The position numbers and the translations under genes are program-made. This document shows, in pieces, positions 45,733-55,563 of a stretch of 64,000 nt of DNA. Origin of the DNA: Verrucomicrobiota bacterium (GTDB taxonomy: Bacteria; Verrucomicrobiota; Verrucomicrobiia; Limisphaerales; J093); the NCBI GenBank assembly GCA_029556615.1, contig JAKQDD010000176.1:186001-250000 (forward strand). Direction: 5' to 3'. Numbering within the stretch: the stretch's first letter is position 1; each line of letters starts with the position of its first letter. Under the pieces are notes generated by a model. That model saw only the letters and a program-made list of their open reading frames with translations, was not told where the DNA came from and did no database searches.

Positions 45733-48069
45733 CTATCGGGGTTCGCCCGGGTGACAAGGGCCGCGCCACACGCTGCCGCCGAAGGTGGTGAGGTGCATTT
45801 GCGATTCGAGGCGCGGGTCGAACTCGACGCGCTGGACATTCGAGAAGGGCAGTGCGTCGAAGGGTTCCCAGGACTGACCCAGGTTGCGGGAGAGCCAGAG
45901 GCCGGCGCCCGGGGCGCCTTCGGTGAGGGTCATGTAGATCCAGCCCTCGCGCTGGGGGTGAAAATAGCCGCCGAAGGTCTGGGGTCCCTGCCGTCCGATG
46001 CGCCGCCAGGAGCGCCCGGCGTCCTCGGTCAGGTAGAGCCCGCCTGACGTGTCGCCCCGGCCCGCGTCGCAGGCGCCCAGGAGAATGCGGCGGCTGTCGC
46101 GCGGGTGGACGGAGAAGTCCTTGATGTAGAGCAGGGGCTGGGAGCTGTTGATCTGTTCCCAGGATTCAGCGGCGTCCTTCGAGCGATAGAGTCCCACGCC
46201 TTGCCGGATGAGCGGCGCGTTGGCGGAGGGGCGCTTGGCGCAAATGCTGGCGTAGAGCGTGCCGTCGGCGTGCAGGATCACGCGAGAGACGCGCAGGTTG
46301 TCGGGGTGCCCGAGGCCGTTGCTCTTGAGGGTCCAGGCAAGGCCGCCGTCCGTGGACTTGAAGACGCCGGCGTCGAAGACACCGGCGTACAAGGTCCGGG
46401 CGTCGCTGGTGGATTGGGGATTGAGCACGATCGAGGTGACGGGCTTGGGCGGGAGGCCCCGGGTCACGGGTTTCCACGAAGCCCCGAAGTCCGTCGAGAG
46501 GCAGACGCCGCCGGGGCGTTGGTGGCCGTGGCGTTCGGAGATGATGTTGTCGTTGGGGATGTCGTGGACGTCCGAGAAGGCGCCCCAGATCTTCCCCGCG
46601 ATATCCGGGTCCAAGGCGAGTTCATAGCAGGTATTCCGCCATGGGGCCCATGTTTTCTGGTTCCACCACCGCCAGGTTCGGCCGCCGTCGAGCGAGCGGG
46701 AGAGGCCGATGTCGGTATAGGCGATGTAATGGCGTTGGGGGTCGTGGGGATCGATCGAGTAATGCCAGGTGGTGGTGACGACGAGGCCGTTGCAGACCCA
46801 GGCGGTTTCGGGGCCGGGGGGTTGCGGGCCTGCGGGGTAGGTGCTGCCGACGAACCACGAGACGCCGCCGTCGTGGGTGATATGCGGTTCGGTGCGGACC
46901 AGCATCACGCGGTTGGGATCGGTGGCGCAGATCGCGATGCCAAAGGGCGTTTCACCGCCTTTGTAGCATTGTCCGGTCGAGGCGGTGACGAAATCATGGG
47001 CCACGTTGAACTGGGGGAAGCGGGGATCCTGGAAGTAGGTGGCGCGCCAGGAGTCGCCGCCGTCATCGCTGCGGTAGACCGTGTCGCTGTGGGGCGGATG
47101 GAATCCCGTGCTGGTGTTGAGCGCGTAGACCGTGCGGGGCTGGGCGTCGGTGGTCAGGAGACCGTGGTACTGGGCGATGGGGCCGTAGGCGTAGGCGTCG
47201 GCCTCGCGCGTCTCCGTGTTGAGAGCGGCGGTCATAGCGGACTGCCAGGTCTCGCCCCGGTCTCGGGACCGGTAGATGCCGCCGTGGAAGGTGCCGTCGA
47301 CGGTCTTGCTCCGGACAGCGCAATAGAGCATGACCGTGCCGGTGTCGGGATTCGAGCCGCCGGCGAACGCCTGGATCTCGGTCCAGGGCAGACCCCCGGT
47401 GCGTGCCGTCCACGAGGCGCCGATGTCGTCCGACTGCCAGATGCCGCGGTCGGTGGCGGCGAAGAGCGTGCGGCCCTTCCGGGTGCGGTCGAAGTGGAAA
47501 GCGATCAACGGGCCGACGGGGCCGTTGCAGGTCTGCCACGTCACGCCGCCGTCGTGCGATCGGGCGCATCGGCCGTTGGCGGTTCCGGCCAGCATCAGCG
47601 CGGGGTCGGCGGGGTTGATGGCGATCTCGCCGAAGAGGGCTTCGTTCAGGTTGCCGATGGCGGTGAAGGTCATGCCGCGGTCGCGGCTGATCCGGAGTCG
47701 GCCGTTGGAGGAGGCGAACAGGACATTGCGGTCGGTGGGATGGAATGCAGGACGACAGCGGGTGTCGCTGCGGAGCTGGGCGTGATGGATCATGCGCCAG
47801 TTGCGGCCGCCGTCCTCGGAGAGGTAGACGGCGCTCATGTCGCAATTGAGGATGAGAAGATCCGGGTCGGCGGGGGAGATGGCCGGGGTGAACATGCCGC
47901 CGCCACCGGACAGGCCAACGGGCTCCCACCCGATCGCCTGCGGTGTGGCAGCGGGGGCTGGCAGGGACGAATTGATGCCCAGCAGAAGCCCGCAGAGAAG
48001 ACCCGAAGCCGAACGCCGGCCCGTTGCGCGGAGAGTGGGTGCGTTCATAAGGCGAAGAACCTGTTGCAT
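45733..48069 (-). CDS. Secreted BNR/VPS10-repeat (sialidase/GH74-like beta-propeller) protein
   Basis: 778 residues from ATG 48069; AGGAGG sits almost touching this ATG, so the next ATG at 48048 is a real alternative. A signal peptide with Ala-rich cleavage region (LLCGLLLGINSSLPAPAAT) is followed by many Asp-box turns of type S-x-D-x-G-x-T-W (SEDGGRNW, SHDGGVTW, SRDRGETW, STDGGLAW, SKDAAESW, TEDAGRSW). These spell one or two beta-propellers as in GH74 xyloglucanases and VPS10-like proteins. A catalytic assignment cannot be made from the repeats alone. The protein is exported and likely acts on or binds polysaccharide. Confidence 0.8.
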   Translation of the reverse strand: MQQVLRLMNAPTLRATGRRSASGLLCGLLLGINSSLPAPAATPQAIGWEPVGLSGGGGMFTPAISPADPDLLILNCDMSAVYLSEDGGRNWRMIHHAQLRSDTRCRPAFHPTDRNVLFASSNGRLRISRDRGMTFTAIGNLNEALFGEIAINPADPALMLAGTANGRCARSHDGGVTWQTCNGPVGPLIAFHFDRTRKGRTLFAATDRGIWQSDDIGASWTARTGGLPWTEIQAFAGGSNPDTGTVMLYCAVRSKTVDGTFHGGIYRSRDRGETWQSAMTAALNTETREADAYAYGPIAQYHGLLTTDAQPRTVYALNTSTGFHPPHSDTVYRSDDGGDSWRATYFQDPRFPQFNVAHDFVTASTGQCYKGGETPFGIAICATDPNRVMLVRTEPHITHDGGVSWFVGSTYPAGPQPPGPETAWVCNGLVVTTTWHYSIDPHDPQRHYIAYTDIGLSRSLDGGRTWRWWNQKTWAPWRNTCYELALDPDIAGKIWGAFSDVHDIPNDNIISERHGHQRPGGVCLSTDFGASWKPVTRGLPPKPVTSIVLNPQSTSDARTLYAGVFDAGVFKSTDGGLAWTLKSNGLGHPDNLRVSRVILHADGTLYASICAKRPSANAPLIRQGVGLYRSKDAAESWEQINSSQPLLYIKDFSVHPRDSRRILLGACDAGRGDTSGGLYLTEDAGRSWRRIGRQGPQTFGGYFHPQREGWIYMTLTEGAPGAGLWLSRNLGQSWEPFDALPFSNVQRVEFDPRLESQMHLTTFGGSVWRGPCHPGEPR

Positions 48070-48110
48070 TCCTCCTGTGTAACGTTGTCGGGGCCGCCGG
48101 TTCAATACTG

Positions 48111-48266
48111 AGCAAGGCGTTGTCGGCCATTCCAGTGCCGATCGACACGCTCACGCTGTATGTGGGGCCGGCCCGCTCGGACGCGTTGACGGCGGCGATC
48201 CTGGCAACCCGGCCGAGACGCGTGATCTTCAATCCCGGTACGGAGAATCCCGCCCTCGGTGAGGGC
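48111..48266 (+). pseudogene. Fragment of a CoA-binding (YccU-like) protein gene
   Basis: The frame reads ALSAIPVPIDTLTLYVGPAR, then SDALTAAILATRPRRVIFNP and GTENPAL. That is the recognisable middle/C-terminal part of the CoA-binding domain family, whose hallmark is RVIFNPGTENPEL. The Rossmann N-terminus and the last 20-30 residues are missing, and there is no proper start. A remnant, not a gene. Confidence 0.65.
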
Positions 48267-48459
48267 GCCGCGGGAACGATCCCCGTTCACCCTTCACCCG
48301 CCGCGGTCAGCGTCCGCCTTCGCTGAGGGTTCCAACTCAGCGATAAAGTGCCAGGTTTATAGTAGGTCACTCCACAGTAGCCCCTTGTCAGGGAGACTAT
48401 TAGCCTGTCACCTTGTTGTCACCCGGAGTGAAGTGAACGGGGGAGGCGTCCACGGTCGA
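48267..48459. other. Gene-free region with a decayed GC repeat and a more AT-rich patch
   Basis: GCCGCGGTCAGCGTCCGC at about 48300 matches, with one difference, the loop and stem of the hairpin at 60186-60214. A locally AT-richer stretch follows (48340-48420), with the direct repeat TGTCACC-TTGT-TGTCACC near 48412. Nothing else can be assigned up to the stop of the giant gene. Confidence 0.45.
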
Positions 48460-51400
48460 TTATTGCAACCACTGCACGCGGTAGAATCGTTGGGTGATTC
48501 CCGCGGCAGCCGGGTCGGGGACGGTGATTTGGGCATCCGGCGACTGGGGAATGGCCTGCAGCAGTTGCCACTCTGCGGCCACCAGGTCCTCGCAGAACTC
48601 GACCCGATAGGCTTGGCCCACCACTGCCGGGAAGCTGAGCCATAGGCCGCTCGGCTCGAGTCGCGCCGTCAGCGCGAACGGATCGGCCGGTTCCGGGACT
48701 TGTCCGGGGGTCCCGTTCACCGGTCCCACACGCCATGAGGCCGGGTCGTTGCCATAAGCCCCGACCGGGTCGCGCTCGACACTCGACCCGGGGGTTGGGG
48801 TCGGCCAGGGCGGGCCGGTGCGGTAGGTCACGTGATCGACCCGATGGAAGGGGACGGTGCCATCAGTTTCCGGAGGGCCGGGCTGCAGCAGCGTGAGCGT
48901 CTCGCCATCGGCCGAGAGCGCGCCCGGCCAAGGGCCGAAAACGGGGAGGTTCGGCTCGACCGGGTACTGCGTGCGAAAGACCGCGGGGTCGGCGGCGCAC
49001 ACGATCAAGGCCGATGACCCGGGGAGAGTGGTGCCCGGCGGGAACGCAAACTCGCCGACGCCCTTCAGGATCCAGACGTTCGTGGGATGGGCGGGATCGT
49101 GGAGCGGGACATCGGCGGTCGAGAGGTTGGCGAGCTCAACGAATGCGGCCTTGCCGGGGGTCGGGAAGAACAGGATCTCGCTGAGCACGACGGGGCCGAC
49201 GCGGGGCAAGGCGTTGGGAGCCCCCGGCGTGGGGGTGCGGAGCTCGGTGAAGTCGCACGCGCCGTCCGAGCGTTGGTACACGCCCAGGGGCTCGTCGAGC
49301 GGGACCGCCGGCAAGTCAGCGGTGTCGAGGAACCGGAGCACGTTTGTGCCGGCCAGCTCGAGCAGGAACGCCTCATCGCCGCGGCTGCTGAAGGCGAAGC
49401 CGAGCTGGGTTGCCGTCAGGACCATGAACGCGCCCGGATCCAGCCGGGTGCCGGACGGGAACGTCCAGCGTGCGGGTTGACCGAGGCGGTCCGTCAGGGC
49501 GCAGCCGGTGAGGTCCGCCGGCTCGGGACCGGCGTTGACCAGCTCGATCCAGTCCTCGCCGGTCGAGGGATGGGAGAGGACCTCGCTGATGCGGACCGCG
49601 CTGACGAAGGGATCGAGCCGCCCGGGCGAACCGTGCCGGAGCGAGCTGGCACGCCAATGGCGGCCGTCGGCCATGTGCAGTCCGATCTCCGTGTCGGTGG
49701 CGTTCGAGGGCGGGAAGACCTGGAGCTCGAGCGTGCTGCCGCCGCCGTCGGCGCGCTCGGGCCAGTCATCGCCTGTTTCGTAGGGCACCGCCGCGAGAAC
49801 AACGCTGTTGGCTGCCAGCAGCTCGAGGGTCTCGCCGGCGTTGTTCAGGCTTCCCGACCAGGGGCCAACCACGGTGAGATCCGGCGTGTACCAAGGCGAA
49901 CCCGGCGTCTGATATCGTGCCCGGAAGGCGTCGGGATTCTCCGCCACGAGGACAAAGCTGCCGGGGTCGATCACGAAGCCAGTCGGGAAGACGTAGCGCA
50001 CCGCGTTGCTGAGGGTGACGCCCGAGAGATCGAGCACGTCGGGTGACAGGTTCCACAGCTCGACGAACTCGCATTCGTCGTCGTCCTCAGGGTGGTAGTG
50101 GATCTCGGTCACCAGCAGGTCTCTGGCGGCTGGCGGGCGGCGGGCGGCGAGTAGGAACTGCGGCTGTGCCAGGGCGGACCATTGGCCGGCGGGGCTGCGC
50201 ACGCGGGCGTTGAGGGTGAGGTCGTCGGTGACGGTGACGGCGCCGGGCGACCAGACGCGCGCCGTGGCGGAGACGCCGCCGCCTGGGAGCCGCGGGTCGC
50301 TGCCATCGATCGTGTAGTAGATGGTGCCGGTCGTCGAGGTGAGCTGCGGCTGGAACCCGTTGGTGACGACGCCGCCGTACCGGTTGAAGCCAGGCGGATC
50401 GAACGTCGGATAGAGCCCTGCGCCGCGAAGGTAAGTGATCAGCTGGGATGTCCGGCCTGGGAACAGGCTGGACCGGATGGTGGTGGCGGCCGACTCCCAG
50501 TTGGCCGGCGTGCGGTAGCCCCAGCGGGCGCACTCGGCCAACAGGCTGTCGTGGATCTCGAGCATCCGGGCTGCCAGGCGGGCGTCGTTGGCGGCGGGGG
50601 TCAGGGCGCCGTTGTTGTAGCAGTGCCGGTAGATCCGGTCTGCGAGCAGCGCTTTGAAATCGGGGTGATTCTCGGTTGCGAGGCTGCCGAAGAGATCGCC
50701 CGGGCCGCGCCGTCCCGTGCGATTCAGGCCCATCGCGCTCGTCCTCAGGAACCCGTCCGCGTCGGCGAGCCAGAACTTGAACCCGCTCCCGGCGGCCAGG
50801 GGGCCGCACGCGCGGAACTCGGACTCGGCGTTGCCGTAGTTCCAGAGCAGCATGAAGTCGATGAGGTGCGGGACATCCAAGTACGGCCGGACGGCGGCGT
50901 AGGATTGCCGGAGGGCGAGCACGCGCTCCCAGGGCTGGATGTCGGGCGGTTCGGGCGCGCCGATGACGAAATCGTCGCCGACGTTGTCGTTGCCGCGCAC
51001 CACGACGTAATCCTCCTTCGACCCGCCGAGGTAATCGGCCAGGAACGGTTCGACGAGCATTTCCCGGCAGTCGTACTGGCCCCAATAGACGCCGTTCAGG
51101 TAGAGGTGCACGAAGCGCCCGTGCGGATTCAAGCTCCGCATGTCGAGCAGGGTGTCCTCGACAAACCGGCCCGCCATGTAGAAACCGCGCTCGACCATGT
51201 CCTGCGAGCCGGAGCGGAAATCGAGTTCGTCGAAGGACGTCCGGGCGAGCGTGCCCCGGTCGAAGCCGTCGAACAGGGGCACGTGCAGTCGGGCGTCGCC
51301 GTACCGGGCGCGGCACTTCATGCGGATGCTGCGCTTGGCGAACTGGGTCCAGGCATTGCCGAATCGCGAGATGCCGCAGTTGACCTGGACGGGGTCGGCG

Positions 51401-54400
51401 CCGTTGGGCCAGAGGACTTCGAGCGAGCCTTCCCGTTCCTCGTACTCCGGCTCGCCCGGCAGGCAGATCGAGATCGAGGGCAGGGCGAGCAGCCCCGGTT
51501 TCATCCGCGCCGCATAGCGGGAATCCCGGGTGATGGCGGTGTTCATCACCGGGGACGTGATGACGTCGTCGACGAAGAGGAACGTCTTCGTCTGGATCCG
51601 GGACGGCTTGCAACCGGCGCGGACCGCCTGGACGCGGACCGCGGTGGTGCGGGTGATGGGCAGGCTGCTGGCGTAGACGCGCGTGGGCTCCGAGCCATCG
51701 AGCGAGTAGCGGAGGGTGGCGCCAGGGCTCTTGTTGTCCAGGGTGAGCGTGAAGCCGGTCTCGTAGAAGCCGCGGGCGTGGCTCCAATCCGGCGGCTCGA
51801 CCCAGCCCTCGTATGCCACGGCAGCATTCACGCTGCCCGGGGTGGGTTCGAGAAATCTCCAGGCGCCCTCGAGATCGCGCCCGTAGGCGAGATCGGTGTC
51901 CAGCGCCGGATACGTGACGCGGTCGAGGACCGTCACGCCGTCGCTTGCGGTGAGGATGAGTTCGCCCCCGTCCTTGGCGAGGCGGAACCCGGCGTGCAGG
52001 TGCCCGGCAGGATCGCGCGGGTTGTCCCGGCCCGAGGCGAATACGATCAGCATGCTGTGCGGGGCCAGGGTCGTGGCAGGAAAGGTCCACTGCATCGGGG
52101 ACGCCGGGTTGTCGCTCAAACCGCAGCCGGTCAGGTCCACGGCTTCGTTCCCGGGATTGCGCAGCTCGATCCAGTCGGGGGCGTCATCGTAACCGTCTTT
52201 CAAGGCGTACCGGTTCTCAGCGACGATCTCGCTGATCCGGACGGGGAGGGGCGGGGAATCCACCAGGACGGTGACGGCGCGGGTGAACAGGCCGGCTGCA
52301 TTCGAGGCGACGAGGATGAACTCGGTCGAGTTCGTCAGCCTCAAGGTCAGGCGGCCCACGCCTTGGGGGTCGGTCGCCGCGCCGACGGAGCCGAGGGCGG
52401 GACGGAGCTCGACGCGGCGAACGTCATCGACAGTCCACGAGAGCATCACCTCCCCGCCGGGCGGGACCTGGGGTGCCGAGGCGTCGAAGGCGAGAATGCC
52501 GACCTGGTTGGTGGGGCGTCCGAACACTTCGACCTCCCGGAAGCCGATGTAGAACTCGATGCCGCCGGCCGGGTCGGTGCGCTGTTTGTCTTCGAGGCCC
52601 ACCCGGACATAGCGGGCGAACCGCGGCCCGTTCAAGTCGAGGTCGAAGGTGTCGGGGGTTCCGGTGAGCTTTTGGGCGAACACGGACTCGTGGTCGCCGT
52701 CGTAGAGGCGGACGGTGGCGTTGGTGAGGCGGCCGCCGATTCCGCTGGCGGCGATGGCGCGGACGCCGTACAGGGCGCGGGCCGCACCCAGGTCAACCTC
52801 CCAATAGCCGTCCACGGTCCGGAGCGTCGTCTTGGTTTCCGTGGCGAAATTGTCGTCGTTGGCATTGCCTGCCGGGGCCACGGTGTTGTCCAGGCGCAGC
52901 ATCCAGCTCGGCTGGAACGAGGCGAGGTTGTTGGTGACGGGCACCGGCGGACCGGTCGCGGGGCGCAGGAGGTTGGTGGCGCCCGAGAACGCGCGGGCTT
53001 CGGCGAGGGTGACGTAGTAATTCCCGCCGCCATTGGCCAGACCGGCTTCGAGTCCCACGCGCAGCCAGCGTCCCAGGGTGCCGGAGGGAGGCGAGTAGCT
53101 CCACGTGCCGCCCAGGCCCGGGTTGGTCAGGGTGGCCGACGCCACGCTGTTCGACGCGGCGTCATAGATCCGCAGCACGAGACCCTCGAGGCGGTTGTCG
53201 CAGCAGCTGCTCCGGTTGACGATCTCGACGCGGTCGATGGGGTGGGCCCGGCCGAGATCGGCCATCCAGCCGCTGTCGGCAAGGTCGGCCGTGTGCGTGA
53301 AGGTGTCCGGATTGTCATCCACCGCGTTCTCCGCGGGGAATCCGCCGTATTCGCTCGACTGCCAGACCCGCGTCGCGTTGGTCGAGGCCAGGATCGGTCC
53401 CGGTCCGTAGGGCAGGTCGGCGACGCCGAACGCGCGCACCTCCGCCAGGCCCACCCGGTGATTCCCGGCATCGTTGGCTTGCGTCCCGGGAAGGCCGATC
53501 CACACGGTTCGGGCGAGCGTGCCGGCGGGCAGCGGGAGGAGCAGGGTGCCGCCGGGACCGGGATTCGCGAGGTTCGTCGCGAACACGACCTGATCGTCCA
53601 GGTTGAGCAGGTGCAGCGTCAGGCCGCCCATCTCGGCGTCGTGGGGCGCCGCGCGATTGACGAGCTCGATCCGGTCCATGGGGAACGGACGGCCCAACTG
53701 CGCTTGCCACCAGCTTCCTGGCTCGTCCCGGGTCAGGCTGAAGGTCGCTGCGGCGCCGTCGACGGCGCGGGCGGCAGTCTGGTCGGCTTGGGCGTCGGTG
53801 GATTGCGCGACGGTCGGGAAGGGCAGGCGGGCACTCGAGGCCGTGGCGCCGATGAAGTAGGCGAAGCCGGTGCCAGCGAACGGGTTGGCGTTGGCGGATC
53901 GGTCGGCGATCCCGTGGCCGGGGATCCAGGAGACAGGAACCACGCCGGCGGGAGCCGGCGGAAACCGGAACACGTACCGGTCCGGCGCCACGACCGTGAG
54001 GTTCGTCGCCGCGATCCCGTTGATCTCGAGGTCGGCGGCGTCAACGCCCTGGACCCGTTCGCTAAACCAGACCTCGATTTGGGTGAGGGAGGACGCGGTT
54101 TCCCCAAGAGGCGGGATCACGGCGGCCACGACCGGCGGCGCGGTGTCCCGGACGCGCGGTTGCCAGATGGCGTCGAGGGTGAGGCCCAGCACGATGTCTG
54201 TGCTGCCAGGGTCATTCTGGTGGACCTCGGCGGCGAGGAGGTTGGGGCCGGCAACGAGGTTGGTGGCCGGGATGTCGAAGGGGCCTTCCCACGTGGCGTT
54301 GCCGACGGTGCGATTGGCCAGGGTGGCGTAGGCAATCGGGGTCAACGGCATCCCCCAACGAAACGCCGCGGCCCCGTTCAGATGCAGGACGAAACCGTCA

Positions 54401-55089
54401 TCAACGACGGTGTTCGCCTCGAGACGCACGGCGTAGGCCTCCGCGAGGTTGTTGGTGAACCGGGCGCGGAAATAGCAGGTCGCCGGGAGACTGCCAGCGG
54501 TGAGCGGGAGTTGGGTCGTCTTGGCGGCTGGCAACCCGGAATCCTCGAGGTAGAGCAAACCCCCGCCGACGGTCCAGGCGGCATCCGCATAGCCGGGATC
54601 GGTCCAGGCGGCGCCGAGGTCGGTTTTGGTGACGTTGTAGCGCCAGGGATGGATGATCTCGATGAGGCGGTTCGTCTGGCTCGGGCCCGGCATGCCGAAG
54701 TCGATCGTCAGCACGGCCGGTGGACTGAGGAGGACGTCGTTGGCATCAGCGACCTGCACGGTGAACTGGGCCTGGTCGTCCGTCGCGGCGGTCGTGAACG
54801 CCAGGGTGCTCGCCGCCGCACCGCTGATGGCGACGCCGTTTCGGAACCATTGGTAGGTCAGGGGCGCCGTCCCGCTCGCCTCGGCCCGGAAGGTCACCGG
54901 ATCACCGAGGAAAATCGTCTGCGATCGTGGCGGTTCCGTGATGATCAGCGGATCGGCGGACGCCGTGACCGCGACGAGGAGCCCGAGCCACCATAGCCCG
55001 GGAATCGCACAAAAGAACCGGTGCCAGGATTCTCGGGCTTGTCGCCTCCGGACCAGCGGGTGCGCGCCGTTGCAGGGTCGAGTCCGCAC
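48460..55089 (-). CDS. Giant secreted multidomain protein: Ig-like, discoidin-like, LTD and CotH-kinase domains
   Basis: 2209 residues from GTG 55089, with a signal helix at about 28-45 (PGLWWLGLLVAVTASA). In order: an Ig-like domain (45-130, PPRSQTIFLGDPVTFRAEAS); a galactose-binding-like region (145-310); F5/8-type discoidin-like repeats (about 425-860, with repeated DRIELVN/DRVEIVN and VRAFG/VEVFG ends); a lamin-tail domain (about 950-1070, DDAPDWIELRNPG); a chitobiase-like segment (LRYSLDGSEPT); a CotH-type region (about 1230-1560, LYLNGVYWGQYDCREML); and three more lamin-tail domains (about 1656, 1830 and 1966). A C-terminal module ends in RFYRVQWLQ. Probably a surface or extracellular adhesion/degradation protein. 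CotH kinase activity is known only for spore-coat homologues. Confidence 0.85.
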   Translation of the reverse strand: MRTRPCNGAHPLVRRRQARESWHRFFCAIPGLWWLGLLVAVTASADPLIITEPPRSQTIFLGDPVTFRAEASGTAPLTYQWFRNGVAISGAAASTLAFTTAATDDQAQFTVQVADANDVLLSPPAVLTIDFGMPGPSQTNRLIEIIHPWRYNVTKTDLGAAWTDPGYADAAWTVGGGLLYLEDSGLPAAKTTQLPLTAGSLPATCYFRARFTNNLAEAYAVRLEANTVVDDGFVLHLNGAAAFRWGMPLTPIAYATLANRTVGNATWEGPFDIPATNLVAGPNLLAAEVHQNDPGSTDIVLGLTLDAIWQPRVRDTAPPVVAAVIPPLGETASSLTQIEVWFSERVQGVDAADLEINGIAATNLTVVAPDRYVFRFPPAPAGVVPVSWIPGHGIADRSANANPFAGTGFAYFIGATASSARLPFPTVAQSTDAQADQTAARAVDGAAATFSLTRDEPGSWWQAQLGRPFPMDRIELVNRAAPHDAEMGGLTLHLLNLDDQVVFATNLANPGPGGTLLLPLPAGTLARTVWIGLPGTQANDAGNHRVGLAEVRAFGVADLPYGPGPILASTNATRVWQSSEYGGFPAENAVDDNPDTFTHTADLADSGWMADLGRAHPIDRVEIVNRSSCCDNRLEGLVLRIYDAASNSVASATLTNPGLGGTWSYSPPSGTLGRWLRVGLEAGLANGGGNYYVTLAEARAFSGATNLLRPATGPPVPVTNNLASFQPSWMLRLDNTVAPAGNANDDNFATETKTTLRTVDGYWEVDLGAARALYGVRAIAASGIGGRLTNATVRLYDGDHESVFAQKLTGTPDTFDLDLNGPRFARYVRVGLEDKQRTDPAGGIEFYIGFREVEVFGRPTNQVGILAFDASAPQVPPGGEVMLSWTVDDVRRVELRPALGSVGAATDPQGVGRLTLRLTNSTEFILVASNAAGLFTRAVTVLVDSPPLPVRISEIVAENRYALKDGYDDAPDWIELRNPGNEAVDLTGCGLSDNPASPMQWTFPATTLAPHSMLIVFASGRDNPRDPAGHLHAGFRLAKDGGELILTASDGVTVLDRVTYPALDTDLAYGRDLEGAWRFLEPTPGSVNAAVAYEGWVEPPDWSHARGFYETGFTLTLDNKSPGATLRYSLDGSEPTRVYASSLPITRTTAVRVQAVRAGCKPSRIQTKTFLFVDDVITSPVMNTAITRDSRYAARMKPGLLALPSISICLPGEPEYEEREGSLEVLWPNGADPVQVNCGISRFGNAWTQFAKRSIRMKCRARYGDARLHVPLFDGFDRGTLARTSFDELDFRSGSQDMVERGFYMAGRFVEDTLLDMRSLNPHGRFVHLYLNGVYWGQYDCREMLVEPFLADYLGGSKEDYVVVRGNDNVGDDFVIGAPEPPDIQPWERVLALRQSYAAVRPYLDVPHLIDFMLLWNYGNAESEFRACGPLAAGSGFKFWLADADGFLRTSAMGLNRTGRRGPGDLFGSLATENHPDFKALLADRIYRHCYNNGALTPAANDARLAARMLEIHDSLLAECARWGYRTPANWESAATTIRSSLFPGRTSQLITYLRGAGLYPTFDPPGFNRYGGVVTNGFQPQLTSTTGTIYYTIDGSDPRLPGGGVSATARVWSPGAVTVTDDLTLNARVRSPAGQWSALAQPQFLLAARRPPAARDLLVTEIHYHPEDDDECEFVELWNLSPDVLDLSGVTLSNAVRYVFPTGFVIDPGSFVLVAENPDAFRARYQTPGSPWYTPDLTVVGPWSGSLNNAGETLELLAANSVVLAAVPYETGDDWPERADGGGSTLELQVFPPSNATDTEIGLHMADGRHWRASSLRHGSPGRLDPFVSAVRISEVLSHPSTGEDWIELVNAGPEPADLTGCALTDRLGQPARWTFPSGTRLDPGAFMVLTATQLGFAFSSRGDEAFLLELAGTNVLRFLDTADLPAVPLDEPLGVYQRSDGACDFTELRTPTPGAPNALPRVGPVVLSEILFFPTPGKAAFVELANLSTADVPLHDPAHPTNVWILKGVGEFAFPPGTTLPGSSALIVCAADPAVFRTQYPVEPNLPVFGPWPGALSADGETLTLLQPGPPETDGTVPFHRVDHVTYRTGPPWPTPTPGSSVERDPVGAYGNDPASWRVGPVNGTPGQVPEPADPFALTARLEPSGLWLSFPAVVGQAYRVEFCEDLVAAEWQLLQAIPQSPDAQITVPDPAAAGITQRFYRVQWLQ

Positions 55090-55563
55090 GGACGGAGACT
55101 ATCGCGGCCGTCCGGGGCGGCGCCAGTCCCTTCCTGCCGTTGACCCGCGGATCAGTCTCAAGGGGCTGTGCCGTTGGGTGCCTCGTGCTGGTCAGGGAAG
55201 GCAAACCGCGGGGGGAACGAAGCACCGGACCTCTCCCTCCTCTGCGGGCTCGGCGTGCTCTGCGGGAATCCGTGCAAGCCGGTGCACCCGGTCGGTCACC
55301 GGCTTTGCGGGTCTCGCGCAGAGAGCGCAGAGCGCGCAGAGGAAGGAAAGGGAGGGGGACTGCCCGCGGATCTCAGATGAGGGGGGGAGGACCGAGGACC
55401 GAGGACAGAGGACAGAGGACCGACGGATGACGTCTTGTTCCCCTATCCTTGGCGTCTTGGCGCCTTCGAGCCTTTGCGTTCTCTTCCGGGCGGGGCAGTC
55501 ACCGCAAAGGCGCCAGGACTGAAGGGCGCAAAGAAGGAGTCGGTGTTCCGGCTGGAGGGTGCG
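55090..55563. repeat. Intergenic patch of several low-copy repeats
   Basis: Three repeat-like pieces. About 55258-55326 (CTCTGCGGGAATCC ... CGCAGAGAG) matches 60331-60397 at roughly 80 percent. 55391-55425 is a short tandem array of GGACCGAGGAC/GGACAGAGGAC units. 55450-55530 is an imperfect inverted repeat, where CTTGGCGTCTTGGCGCCTT and CCTTTGCG face CGCAAAGGCGCCAGGAC and GGGCGCAAAGAAGG. Such strings recur in many environmental bacterial genomes. No gene is supported here. Confidence 0.6.

Noticed and set aside
45733..48111. A 668-codon plus-strand frame opposite the BNR gene
   Set aside because: Asp-box repeats and a signal peptide support the minus strand only.
50182..54996. A 1604-codon open frame antisense to the giant LTD/CotH gene
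   Set aside because: The sense frame has a signal peptide and recognisable domains. The antisense translation is Gly/Arg/Val/Glu-rich with no family features, as expected from the codon bias of GC-rich DNA.
55391..55425. Tandem GGACCGAGGAC units as a possible CRISPR-like array
   Set aside because: Units are 7-14 bases with no unique spacers and no cas genes anywhere in the window; a simple tandem repeat.
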